A stretch of DNA of 64,000 nt from JALZAH01 sp051000755 (GTDB lineage Bacteria > Actinomycetota > Acidimicrobiia > Acidimicrobiales > Palsa-688): positions 1-64,000 of the forward strand of contig JBPCNZ010000076.1 in NCBI GenBank assembly GCA_051000755.1. The letters are read 5' to 3'. Positions 30,623 through 38,443 of this stretch are shown here, piece by piece (position 1 is the first letter of the stretch; each line of letters begins with the position of its first letter). Made by a program: the position numbers and the translations under genes. Below the pieces are notes generated by a model. That model was not told where the DNA came from. It ran no database searches and saw only the letters and a list, made by a program, of their open reading frames with translations.

Positions 30623-31039
30623 CTAGGCCTCCACCGCTTCGGGGTCGGCGTCGCTGGTGGCGTCGACATCGACCACCGCATCGGCGGCCGGCTCCTCGGC
30701 CGGCTCGCTGGTGGCTTCGTCGCGACGGCCGCCGCCTCGAGGACCACCCCGGCCCGGTCCCCGCTCGCTCACGGTGCGCTGGGTGTACGGCAGGAGGGCG
30801 ACCTCCCGGGCCGTCTTGATGGCGACCTGCACGTCGCGCTGATGCTGGGAGCAGTTGCCGGTGACCCGGCGGGCCCGGATCTTGCCCCGGTCACTCATGA
30901 ACCGCCGGAGCAGGTTGACGTCCTTGTAGTCCACCCACTCCACATGGTCCTTGCAGAAGATGCAGACCTTCTTCTTGCCCCGGGGACGGGTGTCCTTGGT
31001 GGCCCGCTTGCCGCGGTCGCGATCGTTGTTGCGTGCCAT
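30623..31039 (-). CDS. rpsR: 30S ribosomal protein S18, zinc-binding type with acidic tail
   Basis: 138 residues. The S18 core (about 20-90) has CIFCKDH and NCSQHQ, the Cys/His set of the zinc-binding version; a zinc-free paralogue, if any, lies elsewhere. The core ends near YTQRTV. About 48 further residues are Gly/Arg-rich and then acidic (SEPAEEPAADAVVDVDATSDADPEAVEA), roughly doubling the usual length of 75-90. S18 pairs with S6 on the small subunit platform. It lies three bases from ssb and abuts rplI. Confidence 0.96.
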   Translation of the reverse strand: MARNNDRDRGKRATKDTRPRGKKKVCIFCKDHVEWVDYKDVNLLRRFMSDRGKIRARRVTGNCSQHQRDVQVAIKTAREVALLPYTQRTVSERGPGRGGPRGGGRRDEATSEPAEEPAADAVVDVDATSDADPEAVEA

Positions 31040-31042
31040 GAC

Positions 31043-31579
31043 TTAGAACGGCTCCTCTTCGTACTGGTAATCGGGCGTCTGGTTGCCGCCCTGGTTGCCG
31101 CCCTGGTTGGCGGCCGCGGGCTGGCTCTGGGGGGCCCCGCCACCGGAGCCGTAGCTGGGGGCGGGCCTGTTGTCCCCGCCGGCAGGCGCCCCGTAGCCAC
31201 CGCCGTCGGGCGAACGACGCTCGTTCTTGGTGATGGAGACGGTGGCCCAGCGAAGGCTGGGCGCAACCTCGTCCGCCGTGATCTCGATCTTGGAGCGCTT
31301 GTCGCCCTCGGAGTTTTCCCAACTGCGCTGGTCGAGGCGGCCGCTCACGACCACCCGCGACCCCCGGCCGAGGGACTGGGCGACGTTTTCCGCCATCTGG
31401 GCCCAGCAGACCACATCGAAATACGACGTCGCCTCATCCCACTCCTGGGTTTGGCGGTTCTGCCAGCGCCGGTTGACGGCCACCCCGAAGGTGACGGTCG
31501 CCTGGCCCGAGGGGGTGAACCGCAACTCCGGGTCTCTGGTGAGGTTGCCGACGATCGTTACGTTGTTGCCGTTTGCCAT
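31043..31579 (-). CDS. ssb: single-stranded DNA-binding protein
   Basis: 178 residues from the ATG at 31579 (MANGNNVTIVGNLTRDPELRFT). The OB-fold covers about 1-110 with SWENSEGDKRSKIEI, and a Gly/Gln/Asn-rich linker with repeated GGNQ follows. The acidic tip ends EEEPF, the usual partner-binding tail that contacts repair and replication proteins. It sits between rpsF and rpsR, the normal order. An upstream in-frame extension would overlap rpsF and is unlikely. Confidence 0.96.
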   Translation of the reverse strand: MANGNNVTIVGNLTRDPELRFTPSGQATVTFGVAVNRRWQNRQTQEWDEATSYFDVVCWAQMAENVAQSLGRGSRVVVSGRLDQRSWENSEGDKRSKIEITADEVAPSLRWATVSITKNERRSPDGGGYGAPAGGDNRPAPSYGSGGGAPQSQPAAANQGGNQGGNQTPDYQYEEEPF

Positions 31580-31583
31580 TGTC

Positions 31584-31952
31584 TTATGCTCCGTCCGTGG
31601 TGGTGGTGGTGGAGGCCACAGGCGTCGGAGCGGAGGGCGCCGGCCGAGCAGCTCGGCCCGCAACCTTGTCCGGCAGCCGGATCACCTTGTGGCGAATGAC
31701 CTCATCAGCGAGGCCGAGCATCCGGTCCACGTTGGCCAGGACCGCAGGCTCAGCGATTGTCTCGATCAGGACGTAATAGCCCTCACTCTTGTGGTGCACC
31801 TCGTAGGCAAAGCGCCGCTTACCCCAGCGGTCCACCTTGCCTACCGTGCCGCCGCCGTCGGTGACGAGCTTGGTGGCCCGATCGATCGTGGCTCGGATGA
31901 CGTCCTCTTCGAGGCCGGCGTCGAGGATGACCATGACTTCGTACGGCCGCAT
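31584..31952 (-). CDS. rpsF: 30S ribosomal protein S6
   Basis: 122 residues from the ATG at 31952, with GGGAGGTGG nine bases before it. MRPYEVMVILDAGLEEDVIRATIDRA and VDRWGKRRFAYEVHHKSEGYYVLI are S6 hallmarks. A short Ala/Pro/Thr tail follows the ferredoxin-like fold. S6 binds S18 in the 30S platform, and the S6-S18 pair can repress its own mRNA in other bacteria. First gene of the operon with ssb, rpsR and rplI. Confidence 0.96.
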   Translation of the reverse strand: MRPYEVMVILDAGLEEDVIRATIDRATKLVTDGGGTVGKVDRWGKRRFAYEVHHKSEGYYVLIETIAEPAVLANVDRMLGLADEVIRHKVIRLPDKVAGRAARPAPSAPTPVASTTTTTDGA

Positions 31953-31993
31953 GCGGCTTACCACCTCCCTGTGGTCCCGGCCGGAGGCTCGGG

Positions 31994-32012
31994 GCTCCGG
32001 ACGGTCCGGAGC
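31994..32012 (-). promoter_or_regulatory. hairpin in the rpsF leader, possible S6-S18 binding element
   Basis: The minus strand reads GCTCCGGA-CCG-TCCGGAGC: an 8-bp perfect stem with a CCG loop, 42 bases before the rpsF ATG. Known S6-S18 autoregulatory leaders expose a CCG trinucleotide. The resemblance is limited to that. The rest of the 354-bp stretch 31953-32306 has no gene that I believe; the operon promoter must be in it but I cannot place it. Confidence 0.35.
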
Positions 32013-32306
32013 AGGGTTTGCCGAACGAAAAGCTCGAGGTCTTTCGTCCAACGCCGGACGGCATCGAGCCGTCCAGAGGCGGGCATGGTAGTCGACGTCG
32101 ACGATCTCGCCCCGTCGCTGAAAAACGGGGGGGCCGGTTGGCGAAGAGGCAGCAACGCTCGGCAACCACCGAACCGGTCCTCGCCGAAGCGACCGCGAGC
32201 CGGGGAGCCGTGCTGTACCTCATGAGCTTCCATGGTTGGACGGGGCTGTGACGATGGGGCTGGAGGGTGACGACGGGGTGGGGGGTGACGATGGCTGCGG
32301 CCCGAC

Positions 32307-32888
32307 TCAGGCCGAGCATGGGGCGCCGAGGTGGGCGCCGGTCCCCGATCCCACCCCCAGGACCCCGAGCTGCCCGAGAGGCACCTCGAGCGCCAAGCGG
32401 AACGGGGCCGCCGGGGCGTACTGGGGGCAGGAGAGGGTGGTGTCCGGGCACGGAGGCATGGAGGCGGACGATAGGAACGTCCCCGTCCGGGAAAAGAAAG
32501 CGATGCCGAGGGGGAGCAGGGTGGCGCGCATGTAGAACGAGTCATAGCTGTCGGCCGGGTAGACGAACGCCATGCCCTCGTAGCCGCCCAGGTTGCGCCG
32601 ACCCATGAGGCCCCGGGACCGCTCCTGGGGCGTGTCAGCCACCAGGAAGCAATGGGTCGACGGGCGGCCGTGGCCGGCTGGCGGCGTGATGGTCACCGAT
32701 GCGGCGGTTCCAGCGGGACGTGCGGTCGTGGTGGTGACGGCCTGGGTGGTGGGCGGCGAGGGGGACAACGAAGGACGGGATGGCCTGTTGGCTCCCTGGA
32801 TCACGAACACGACCACGTCGATCACCAACAGCGTCAGGGCCAGTCGACGGACCCAGGCCAGCTGGGACGCGAGGCGGGCGGTGCTCAT
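32307..32888 (-). CDS. DUF192 protein, exported
   Basis: 193 residues from the ATG at 32888. One N-terminal membrane segment (about 15-32) and a Pro/Thr-rich spacer precede a DUF192 domain: CFLVADTPQERSRGLMGRRNLGGYEGMAFVYPADSYDSFYMRATLLPLGIAFFSRTG. DUF192 proteins are small, often secreted, and of unknown function. Two additional cysteines (PPCPDTTLSCPQY) could form a disulfide. It is divergent from the J-domain gene. Confidence 0.87.
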   Translation of the reverse strand: MSTARLASQLAWVRRLALTLLVIDVVVFVIQGANRPSRPSLSPSPPTTQAVTTTTARPAGTAASVTITPPAGHGRPSTHCFLVADTPQERSRGLMGRRNLGGYEGMAFVYPADSYDSFYMRATLLPLGIAFFSRTGTFLSSASMPPCPDTTLSCPQYAPAAPFRLALEVPLGQLGVLGVGSGTGAHLGAPCSA

Positions 32889-32993
32889 CGGGCCATGGTG
32901 GCAGTTCCTCGGAGTTGTCGGATCGGACCGCCCCCCACCTGGTCGGTCCACCTGGTCGGCCCACCCGCCAGTCCGGCCCGCGGCCGGGCGACC

Positions 32994-32999
32994 TAGGGT
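32994..32999 (+). promoter_or_regulatory. -10 box of leaderless J-domain gene
   Basis: TAGGGT, seven bases before the GTG at 33007; no ribosome-binding site is present. Confidence 0.45.
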
Positions 33000-33006
33000 T
33001 TGGGGC

Positions 33007-33297
33007 GTGGATCAGGCCCGCGCCCGCCGGTTGCTGGGCGTGAGCGCGGCAGCGACCAGGACCGAGATCGAGGCGGCCTTCCGGGCCCGGGTCATGGCGA
33101 CCCACCCGGACCGCGGCGGCCAGGCGGAGGAGTTCCGCTCGGTCGTGGAGGCCAGGCGGGCGTTGCTGCGCCCGGCCGCTCCTCGCCGCCCGCCGGCCGT
33201 GACGGTCGTGCCCGACGGGAGACTGGTCAGGCAGTTGCTGATCGCGGTGCTGCGCCGGATGCTCGACCGCCAGGATCCCAACCGCCGAGTGGTCTGA
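33007..33297 (+). CDS. small J-domain protein
   Basis: 96 residues from a GTG. ARRLLGVSAAATRTEIEAAFRARVMATHPDRGGQAEEFRSVVEARRALL is a J-domain with the HPD motif that stimulates DnaK. The last 35 residues are basic and lack the Gly/Phe and zinc regions of full DnaJ. It may be a co-chaperone for a specific client. It converges on the CsbD gene across a strong terminator. Confidence 0.85.
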   Translation: MDQARARRLLGVSAAATRTEIEAAFRARVMATHPDRGGQAEEFRSVVEARRALLRPAAPRRPPAVTVVPDGRLVRQLLIAVLRRMLDRQDPNRRVV

Positions 33298-33320
33298 GCA
33301 CGAGCGGGCCACGGACGCGC

Positions 33321-33348
33321 CGACGGCCGGCCCGAAGGCCGGCCGTCG
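33321..33348. terminator. bidirectional terminator between J-domain and CsbD genes
   Basis: A 12-bp perfect stem, CGACGGCCGGCC with GGCCGGCCGTCG, closed by a CGAA tetraloop. It lies between two converging gene ends, 24 bp after the J-domain stop and 20 bp from the CsbD stop. Confidence 0.85.
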
Positions 33349-33367
33349 AGGTCAGATCCGTGCTCGA

Positions 33368-33535
33368 TCAGTCGCGGCGGAGGGTCTCGTGGACCTTGTC
33401 CTTGACGCCGTCGACGGCGTCCTTGACCTTGCCTGAGGCCCGGTCGGCCTTGCCCTCGTTCTTCAGATCGTCGTCATCGGTCAGGCTGCCGGCGGCTTCC
33501 TTGGCCCTGCCCTTGGCTTCGTCCATGTTCGCCAT
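33368..33535 (-). CDS. CsbD-like stress protein
   Basis: 55 residues from the ATG at 33535, chosen because AGGAG lies eight bases upstream; an ATG at 33556 would overlap that site. MANMDEAKGRAKEAAGSLTDDDDLKNEGKADRASGKVKDAVDGVKDKV is a CsbD-type sequence: small, charged, hydrophilic. Members are induced by general stress or osmotic shock in several bacteria; molecular function is unknown. Confidence 0.9.
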   Translation of the reverse strand: MANMDEAKGRAKEAAGSLTDDDDLKNEGKADRASGKVKDAVDGVKDKVHETLRRD

Positions 33536-33692
33536 ATCACTCACTCCTGTCGTCACGACGCCCGTGCTCGTGGCGCCCGGGTCAGGTGACCCGTGAACTC
33601 CTATCCTTCCGTTCTGGCGGGATCACCTAAACCCCTCAGAGGTGGTCATCGGTCACCTTTGGGGCGAAGCCCAGGGCGCACGCGACGGCCGG

Positions 33693-34598
33693 TCAGGTGA
33701 GGTCGCGGAGAGCCCGGGACACGTCGTCGGTGAGGTGGTAGCTCTCTGCGTCGCTGGGGAACTTCCTGGACCTCACGTCGGCGGCGAACTCGCTCACGGC
33801 GGTGACCGCGTCGGCTCCCAGATCGGCGTAGCGGCGGACGAACTTCGGTGCCATCCGATCGTCGAGACCGACCACGTCGTGGAAGACGAGCACCTGGCCA
33901 TCACACCACGGCCCGGCACCGATCCCGATGGTGGGTACCGGCACCGCCTCGGTGATCAGGCGGGCGACCTGGTCGGGCACCCCTTCGAGCACGATGGCCG
34001 TGCAGCCGGCGTCGGTCAGGGCCTCGGCATCGTCGATCAGGGCCCGGGCCGCCTCGAGTTGACGGGCCTGCACCTTGAAGCCGCCCATGACGTGGACCGA
34101 TTGGGGCGTGAGGCCCAGATGGCCGATGACCGGGATCTCGACGTCGGCGATGGCGGCCACGACGGCCGCCCGCTTGCGCCCGCCTTCCAGCTTGACGCCC
34201 TGGGCCCCGGCCCGGATCAGGGTGGCGGCGTTGGTGACGGCGGCGTCGATCCCGGTGTGGTAGCTCAGCCACGGCAGGTCGGCGATGATCATTGGCTCGG
34301 GCCTGGCCCGGGCCACGGCAGCGGTGTGATGGGCCATGTCGGCGACGGTCACCTGCAGGGTGTCGTCATAGCCGAGTACGACCATGGCCACGGAGTCCCC
34401 GACGAGGATCAGGTCGACGCCGGCGCGGTCGGCGATCCTGGCTGTGGGCGCGTCGTAGGCCGTGACCATGACGATGGGTTCTTCGCCCCCCTTGCGGGCC
34501 CGCAACTCAGGAGCGGTCATACCGAGTCGACGGCCAGGGAGCTCGAGGTCGGGCCGGGTCTGCCGAGACGAGGCATCGGTGGTCGTTGACGCGGGCAT
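33693..34598 (-). CDS. panB: 3-methyl-2-oxobutanoate hydroxymethyltransferase
   Basis: The first committed enzyme of pantothenate (vitamin B5 and CoA) synthesis; it makes ketopantoate from alpha-ketoisovalerate using methylene-THF. 301 residues. VMVTAYDAPTARIADRAGVDLILVGDSVAMVVLGYDDT, GAQGVKLEGG, VIGHLGLTPQS and GIGAGPWCDGQVLVFHDVVG are diagnostic. A 25-residue N-terminal extension precedes MTAPELRARK. GGAGGTG lies before the ATG. No panC or panD is adjacent. Confidence 0.95.
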   Translation of the reverse strand: MPASTTTDASSRQTRPDLELPGRRLGMTAPELRARKGGEEPIVMVTAYDAPTARIADRAGVDLILVGDSVAMVVLGYDDTLQVTVADMAHHTAAVARARPEPMIIADLPWLSYHTGIDAAVTNAATLIRAGAQGVKLEGGRKRAAVVAAIADVEIPVIGHLGLTPQSVHVMGGFKVQARQLEAARALIDDAEALTDAGCTAIVLEGVPDQVARLITEAVPVPTIGIGAGPWCDGQVLVFHDVVGLDDRMAPKFVRRYADLGADAVTAVSEFAADVRSRKFPSDAESYHLTDDVSRALRDLT

Positions 34599-34655
34599 GG
34601 ATGCACCTCCAGGTTCCCGTCCAGCGCCCTTCGGCTGCCGGCGGTGCGATCACCC

Positions 34656-34661
34656 TATCCT
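34656..34661 (+). promoter_or_regulatory. -10 box of leaderless zinc-ribbon gene
   Basis: TATCCT, seven bases before the GTG at 34669; no ribosome site. It is the only obvious promoter in the 70-bp gap shared with panB. Confidence 0.5.
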
Positions 34662-34668
34662 TCTGGCC

Positions 34669-34845
34669 GTGCAAGGCTCGATAGGAACCTGCGACAACTG
34701 CGGATCGGAAGAAGAGAACCGTCGGCCGGTGCGCCGGGTGTATGTGGTGCCCGAAGCCGTGACCCTCGACGAGGTCGAGCAGTGGTGCGCAGCGTGCCGG
34801 AGCCAGTACCCCCACGCCGAGCCCGACGAGGGCTCATCCCCCTGA
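34669..34845 (+). CDS. small zinc-ribbon protein
   Basis: 58 residues from a GTG. Two Cys pairs, TCDNCGSEEEN and WCAACRSQYP, bracket an RRVYVVPEAVTLDEVEQ segment, so a four-cysteine zinc site is likely. I recognise no named family. The last 12 bases overlap the 3' end of the penicillin-binding protein gene on the other strand. Acidic C-terminus. Confidence 0.7.
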   Translation: MQGSIGTCDNCGSEEENRRPVRRVYVVPEAVTLDEVEQWCAACRSQYPHAEPDEGSSP

Positions 34846-37125
34846 CCCACCCGACGTCGAGGAACCGGTCGTGGTGGTGGTCGTCCCCGACGACGAGGTC
34901 CCCGATCCGGAGCCGGAAGAGCCCGAGCCGGACGAACCGGCGCCCGAGCCGGACGAACCGGAGCCCGAGCCGGACGAACCGGAACCGGTCGTGGTCGGCG
35001 AACCGGGCAGGGTGGTGGTCGTCGGGTTCTGGATGAGCTGCAGGGTGGAGGGATCGGGCGGGCTCAGGATCCGGCCGGAGTAGTTGTAAACGGTGGGGAA
35101 TGACCCCGCCAGCGCCGGCTCGGACCTCAGTGCCTGGGACATGTAGTCGTGCCACAGCTGGGCGGGGATCCCTCCGCCCTGCACGCTCTTGAGGCCGCGG
35201 AAGTTCTGGATCGCGATGTTGCCCTGGGCGTAGCCCATCCACACCGCGGTGGTCAGGTGGGGGGTGTAGCCGATGAACCAGGCGTTCGCCGAATTGTCCG
35301 TCGTTCCGGTCTTGCCCGCCACCGGGGACCCCACGTCGCCGGCCGCTCCCCCGGTCCCGTTGTAGCCGACGATCACCTGCTGGAGGACCTTGGTCAGCTG
35401 GGCGTCGACCTGGGGAGCGAGGACCTGGCGGCCGCTGACCCGCTTGGGGAGGGGGAGCGACTTGCCGTCAGGGGTGGTCACCTTGGTGAACAGGATCGGT
35501 GCGTTGTAGATGCCGCCGTTGGCGAAGGTGGCGTAGGCGGCGGCCATCTCCAGGGGGGACACATCGGCCGTGCCGAGCACCTGGGACGGGAAGGCCCCCT
35601 TCAGCTCGCTGGGGCTGATGCCGCAGGCCTCGGCCATGGCATCGAGGTTCTGGGGACCGATGCGCTCCACGATCTGGGCGAAGACGGTGTTGACGGACTG
35701 GGCGGTGGCGTCCACCAGGCTCAGGTCGGTGGAGCTGGCTTCGCCCTCGAAGTTGGTGACGGCCCACGGGGTTCCGTCGCGGTTGCCGTGGGGGACGATG
35801 ACCTCGCCTGGGGCGGGGAAGGTCGACGAGGGGGTGTAGCCCTCCTTGAGGACCTCGGCCAACATGAACGCCTTGAACGTGGAGCCCGGTTGGCGGCCGC
35901 TGCCCCCTCCCGCGGTGCCCATGGCCAGGTTGACCTGGGAGGTGCCGTAGTCCTGGCCGCCGACCATGGCCCGCACCCGTCCGTTGTCATCGACGCTGAC
36001 CAGGGCCCCGGACGGATCAGGGTTGTTAGCCGGGTCGAGCTGGGGCTGGTGGGGCCCGTACACCGAGTTGTATCCCTCGGCCTGGAGGGTCGGATCCAGC
36101 GTGGTCGTCACCCGCAGGCCGCCACCGTCGACGAGCGGAGCGCCGTAGGCGGCGACGAGCTGGTCATGCACGGCGGCCAGGAAGTACTCGTCTCCGGGCA
36201 GGTCACTCTTGGGCGGTGCCGACGCCGCACTGCTCGGGCCGATCACGTAGCTGGACATCGGGGTGTGCTCGACCGCAGCCGCCTGGGCCGGGGTGATCTT
36301 CTTGTCCCGGATCATGTCGTTGAGGGTGTCGGTCTGGTGGCTGCGGGCCAGGGCCGGGTTCTTGGCCGGGTCGGCGTTCTCCGGTTCGCGGATGAGCCCC
36401 GCCAGCAACGATGCCTGGGCCAGGTTCAGCTGGCTGACGTCCTTGCCGAAGTAGGCCCGCGCTGCCGCCTCCACCCCGTAGGCCTGCCGGCCCAGGTAGA
36501 TGGTGTTGAGGTAACCGACGAGGATCTGGTCCTTGGACTCCTTGTGACCCAGCTTGACCGCCAGCTGCGCCTCTTCCGCCTTACGGGTCAGGGTCCGCTG
36601 CGAGCTGAGATAGGCCTGCTTGACGTACTGCTGGGTGATGGTCGACGCGCCCTGGAGGTTCCCGGTGCCCCGCACGTCGGCCACCAGAGCCCGCAGGATG
36701 CTGAGGGGGTCGATGGCTCCCTCGGTGAAGAAGTGCCGGTCCTCGGTGGAGACCACGGCGTTGATCAGGACCGGGGGGACCTTGGCGAGGGGCACGTTGA
36801 TCCGGTTCTGCACCTGATACGTGGTCAGGGGGTGGCCGGCGTTGTCGTAGACGAAGGTGGTCTGGCTCAGGGTGGTGCCCTTGGGTAGAGGCGAGCGGGC
36901 CACGTTGTAGAGGCCGACGGCCAGCAGAGCGAGGATGGCCATCACCCCCAGGAACAGCTTTCGCCGGGCCCGCCACAACCAGCGGCGGCCATCGTCGGGG
37001 CGGGGTCGCGGCGCGGGGCGGTTGCGCCGGGCTGCGGACCAGGCCCGCCGGCGACGGACAGCGGCCTGCTGGGCAGGGGTCAGGTCAGACCATCGGAGGT
37101 CTCTTCGTGCGTGTCGGTTGACCAT
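34834..37125 (-). CDS. ponA: class A penicillin-binding protein (transglycosylase/transpeptidase)
   Basis: A 763-residue bifunctional cell-wall synthase. The basic cytoplasmic N-terminus leads to one membrane helix (about 57-76). The transglycosylase domain has catalytic Glu128 in STEDRHFF and later GASTITQQYVKQAYLS. The transpeptidase domain has Ser415-Thr-Phe-Lys418, SVN in AQSVNTVFAQ, and KTGTT starting at Lys605. The tail (last 65 residues) is Ser/Gly/Thr low-complexity. It sits 72 bp from DUF5318 on the same strand, as in mycobacteria (ponA1 with Rv0049). Confidence 0.96.
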   Translation of the reverse strand: MVNRHARRDLRWSDLTPAQQAAVRRRRAWSAARRNRPAPRPRPDDGRRWLWRARRKLFLGVMAILALLAVGLYNVARSPLPKGTTLSQTTFVYDNAGHPLTTYQVQNRINVPLAKVPPVLINAVVSTEDRHFFTEGAIDPLSILRALVADVRGTGNLQGASTITQQYVKQAYLSSQRTLTRKAEEAQLAVKLGHKESKDQILVGYLNTIYLGRQAYGVEAAARAYFGKDVSQLNLAQASLLAGLIREPENADPAKNPALARSHQTDTLNDMIRDKKITPAQAAAVEHTPMSSYVIGPSSAASAPPKSDLPGDEYFLAAVHDQLVAAYGAPLVDGGGLRVTTTLDPTLQAEGYNSVYGPHQPQLDPANNPDPSGALVSVDDNGRVRAMVGGQDYGTSQVNLAMGTAGGGSGRQPGSTFKAFMLAEVLKEGYTPSSTFPAPGEVIVPHGNRDGTPWAVTNFEGEASSTDLSLVDATAQSVNTVFAQIVERIGPQNLDAMAEACGISPSELKGAFPSQVLGTADVSPLEMAAAYATFANGGIYNAPILFTKVTTPDGKSLPLPKRVSGRQVLAPQVDAQLTKVLQQVIVGYNGTGGAAGDVGSPVAGKTGTTDNSANAWFIGYTPHLTTAVWMGYAQGNIAIQNFRGLKSVQGGGIPAQLWHDYMSQALRSEPALAGSFPTVYNYSGRILSPPDPSTLQLIQNPTTTTLPGSPTTTGSGSSGSGSGSSGSGAGSSGSGSSGSGSGTSSSGTTTTTTGSSTSGGSGG

Positions 37126-37197
37126 GGGTGGGGATCAGGGGAATCGTACTGACGTATCGGTCGCTGAGACCAGGCACCCCACCCGGTGCGAGTCGCC

Positions 37198-37629
37198 TCA
37201 GGAGTGGCCGGTTCCCGCTCGTTTGGCTGTGCCGCCGATGGTGAACGCCTGAGCCAGGTGGTTCCACGAGCAGTTCGGGCAGACCTCGACGACGTAGCAG
37301 GCCAGGTCCTTGGCTCCCCGGGTCAGCCGGGACATCTCCCGCTTGGAGGTCACGCAGGTGCCGCTTGGGGGGAGGCGGGGCCCGAACACGTAGGAGACCA
37401 GGCGGACCTTGACCTCCGCACAGATCGGGCACTCCTCCCGGGACTCCTCGCCCACGTTGACGGCTGCCCGCAGCAGATCGGGATGGGCGTCGCACACGTC
37501 GAGGCGGGACAGGCGCCCCTTGTGGAACTCGCTGACCACCGCGTTGCGAGCCAGGCGGTAATCGACCTGACCCGCCAGTCGACCGTCGTCAACCGCACCC
37601 CGGAGGGTCTCGGGCCGGAAGCTCATCAC
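37198..37629 (-). CDS. DUF5318 protein
   Basis: 143 residues. Conserved actinobacterial family: LAGQVDYRLARNAVVSEFHKGRLSRLDVCDAHPDLLRAA, then ECPICAEVKVRLVSYVFGPRLPPSG and CPNCSWNHLA, suggesting a zinc-binding four-cysteine site. I use the GTG at 37629 because TACGCT is seven bases upstream; the adjacent ATG at 37626 is the alternative. The gene precedes ponA, a conserved pairing. Function unknown. Confidence 0.88.
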   Translation of the reverse strand: MMSFRPETLRGAVDDGRLAGQVDYRLARNAVVSEFHKGRLSRLDVCDAHPDLLRAAVNVGEESREECPICAEVKVRLVSYVFGPRLPPSGTCVTSKREMSRLTRGAKDLACYVVEVCPNCSWNHLAQAFTIGGTAKRAGTGHS

Positions 37630-37636
37630 GGGACGA

Positions 37637-37642
37637 AGCGTA
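37637..37642 (-). promoter_or_regulatory. -10 box of leaderless DUF5318 gene
   Basis: TACGCT on the minus strand, seven bases before the GTG at 37629; no ribosome site. Confidence 0.4.
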
Positions 37643-37694
37643 TCGGAGCGCTCACCGAACGCGCCCTGCCTCCCCCGACCAGATTTCGTTCCGG

Positions 37695-37732
37695 TCGATA
37701 TATCGACTCGATACATCGATCGTGACTATACT
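37695..37732 (+). promoter_or_regulatory. PadR-ino1 promoter with two palindromic operators
   Basis: TCGATATATCGA (37695-37706, perfect palindrome) and TCGATACATCGA (37708-37719, one position off) lie 13 bp apart. TATACT (37727-37732) is a strong -10 box six bases before the ATG of the PadR gene. The operators cover the -35 position, so a bound repressor would block RNA polymerase. Autoregulation by the PadR protein is the obvious inference. Confidence 0.7.
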
Positions 37733-37738
37733 TGCCGG

Positions 37739-38443
37739 ATGCTCGAACTTGCCATCCTCGGGTTGCTCACCGAAGAGTCGCTCCACGGCTACGAGTTGAA
37801 GAAGCAGTTGGCTGACACGCTGGGCTTCGCCAGCGGCCTGTCCTTCGGGTCGCTCTACCCGGCCCTGGGCCGGCTGGAGGCGGCCGGAGCGGTGCGCGTG
37901 GTGGACCCCACGCCGCCCGCGGCCCCGCCCCAGCCTCCGCGCAGCCGGCGGGGCAAGAAGGTCTACGGGATCACCTCCCAAGGTCTGGCTCTGTTCGAGG
38001 AGCTGTTGGCGGCCGAGAGCAACAGCAACGATGACGACCGCGTCTTCGCCCTGCGCCTGGCCTTCGCCCGGCACCTGCCCCCCGACGCCCGCCTCGGCAT
38101 GCTCGAACGCCGGCGGGCCCGCCTCCTCGAACGCCTGGCTCGCCTCGGTGTGCGCGTCCGGGCCGGGCGGGACCGTCTCGACGGCTACGGCCGGACCCTC
38201 GCCGAGCATGACCGCGACATCGCTGAGCGCGACCTGTCCTGGATCGACCAGCTCATCGCCCGGGAGCGGGCGGGCTCCACCGTCGGCCCCTCCACGGGGC
38301 CGATCCCCACCACGGCGGCCGCTTCCGCCGCCGTACCCAGCATCTCGGCCATGCGCCGACCGAAGGACCCGGCGGGCGACCGTCCCGCTTTCCAACCCGA
38401 GGGGCACCGCCCCCCGACCCTGCAGGAGGACCCCACACCGTGA
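37739..38443 (+). CDS. PadR-family transcriptional regulator
   Basis: 234 residues. The winged helix is at the N-terminus: MLELAILGLLTEESLHGYELKKQL, FGSLYPALGRLEAAG, KKVYGITSQGLALFEELL. A helical C-terminal domain for dimerisation follows, then a Pro/Ala-rich tail of about 60 residues. It overlaps ino1 by four bases (GTGA), so the two are co-translated. The palindromes directly upstream are its likely binding sites. The same PadR-ino1 pairing occurs in mycobacteria (Rv0047c-Rv0046c). Confidence 0.93.
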   Translation: MLELAILGLLTEESLHGYELKKQLADTLGFASGLSFGSLYPALGRLEAAGAVRVVDPTPPAAPPQPPRSRRGKKVYGITSQGLALFEELLAAESNSNDDDRVFALRLAFARHLPPDARLGMLERRRARLLERLARLGVRVRAGRDRLDGYGRTLAEHDRDIAERDLSWIDQLIARERAGSTVGPSTGPIPTTAAASAAVPSISAMRRPKDPAGDRPAFQPEGHRPPTLQEDPTP

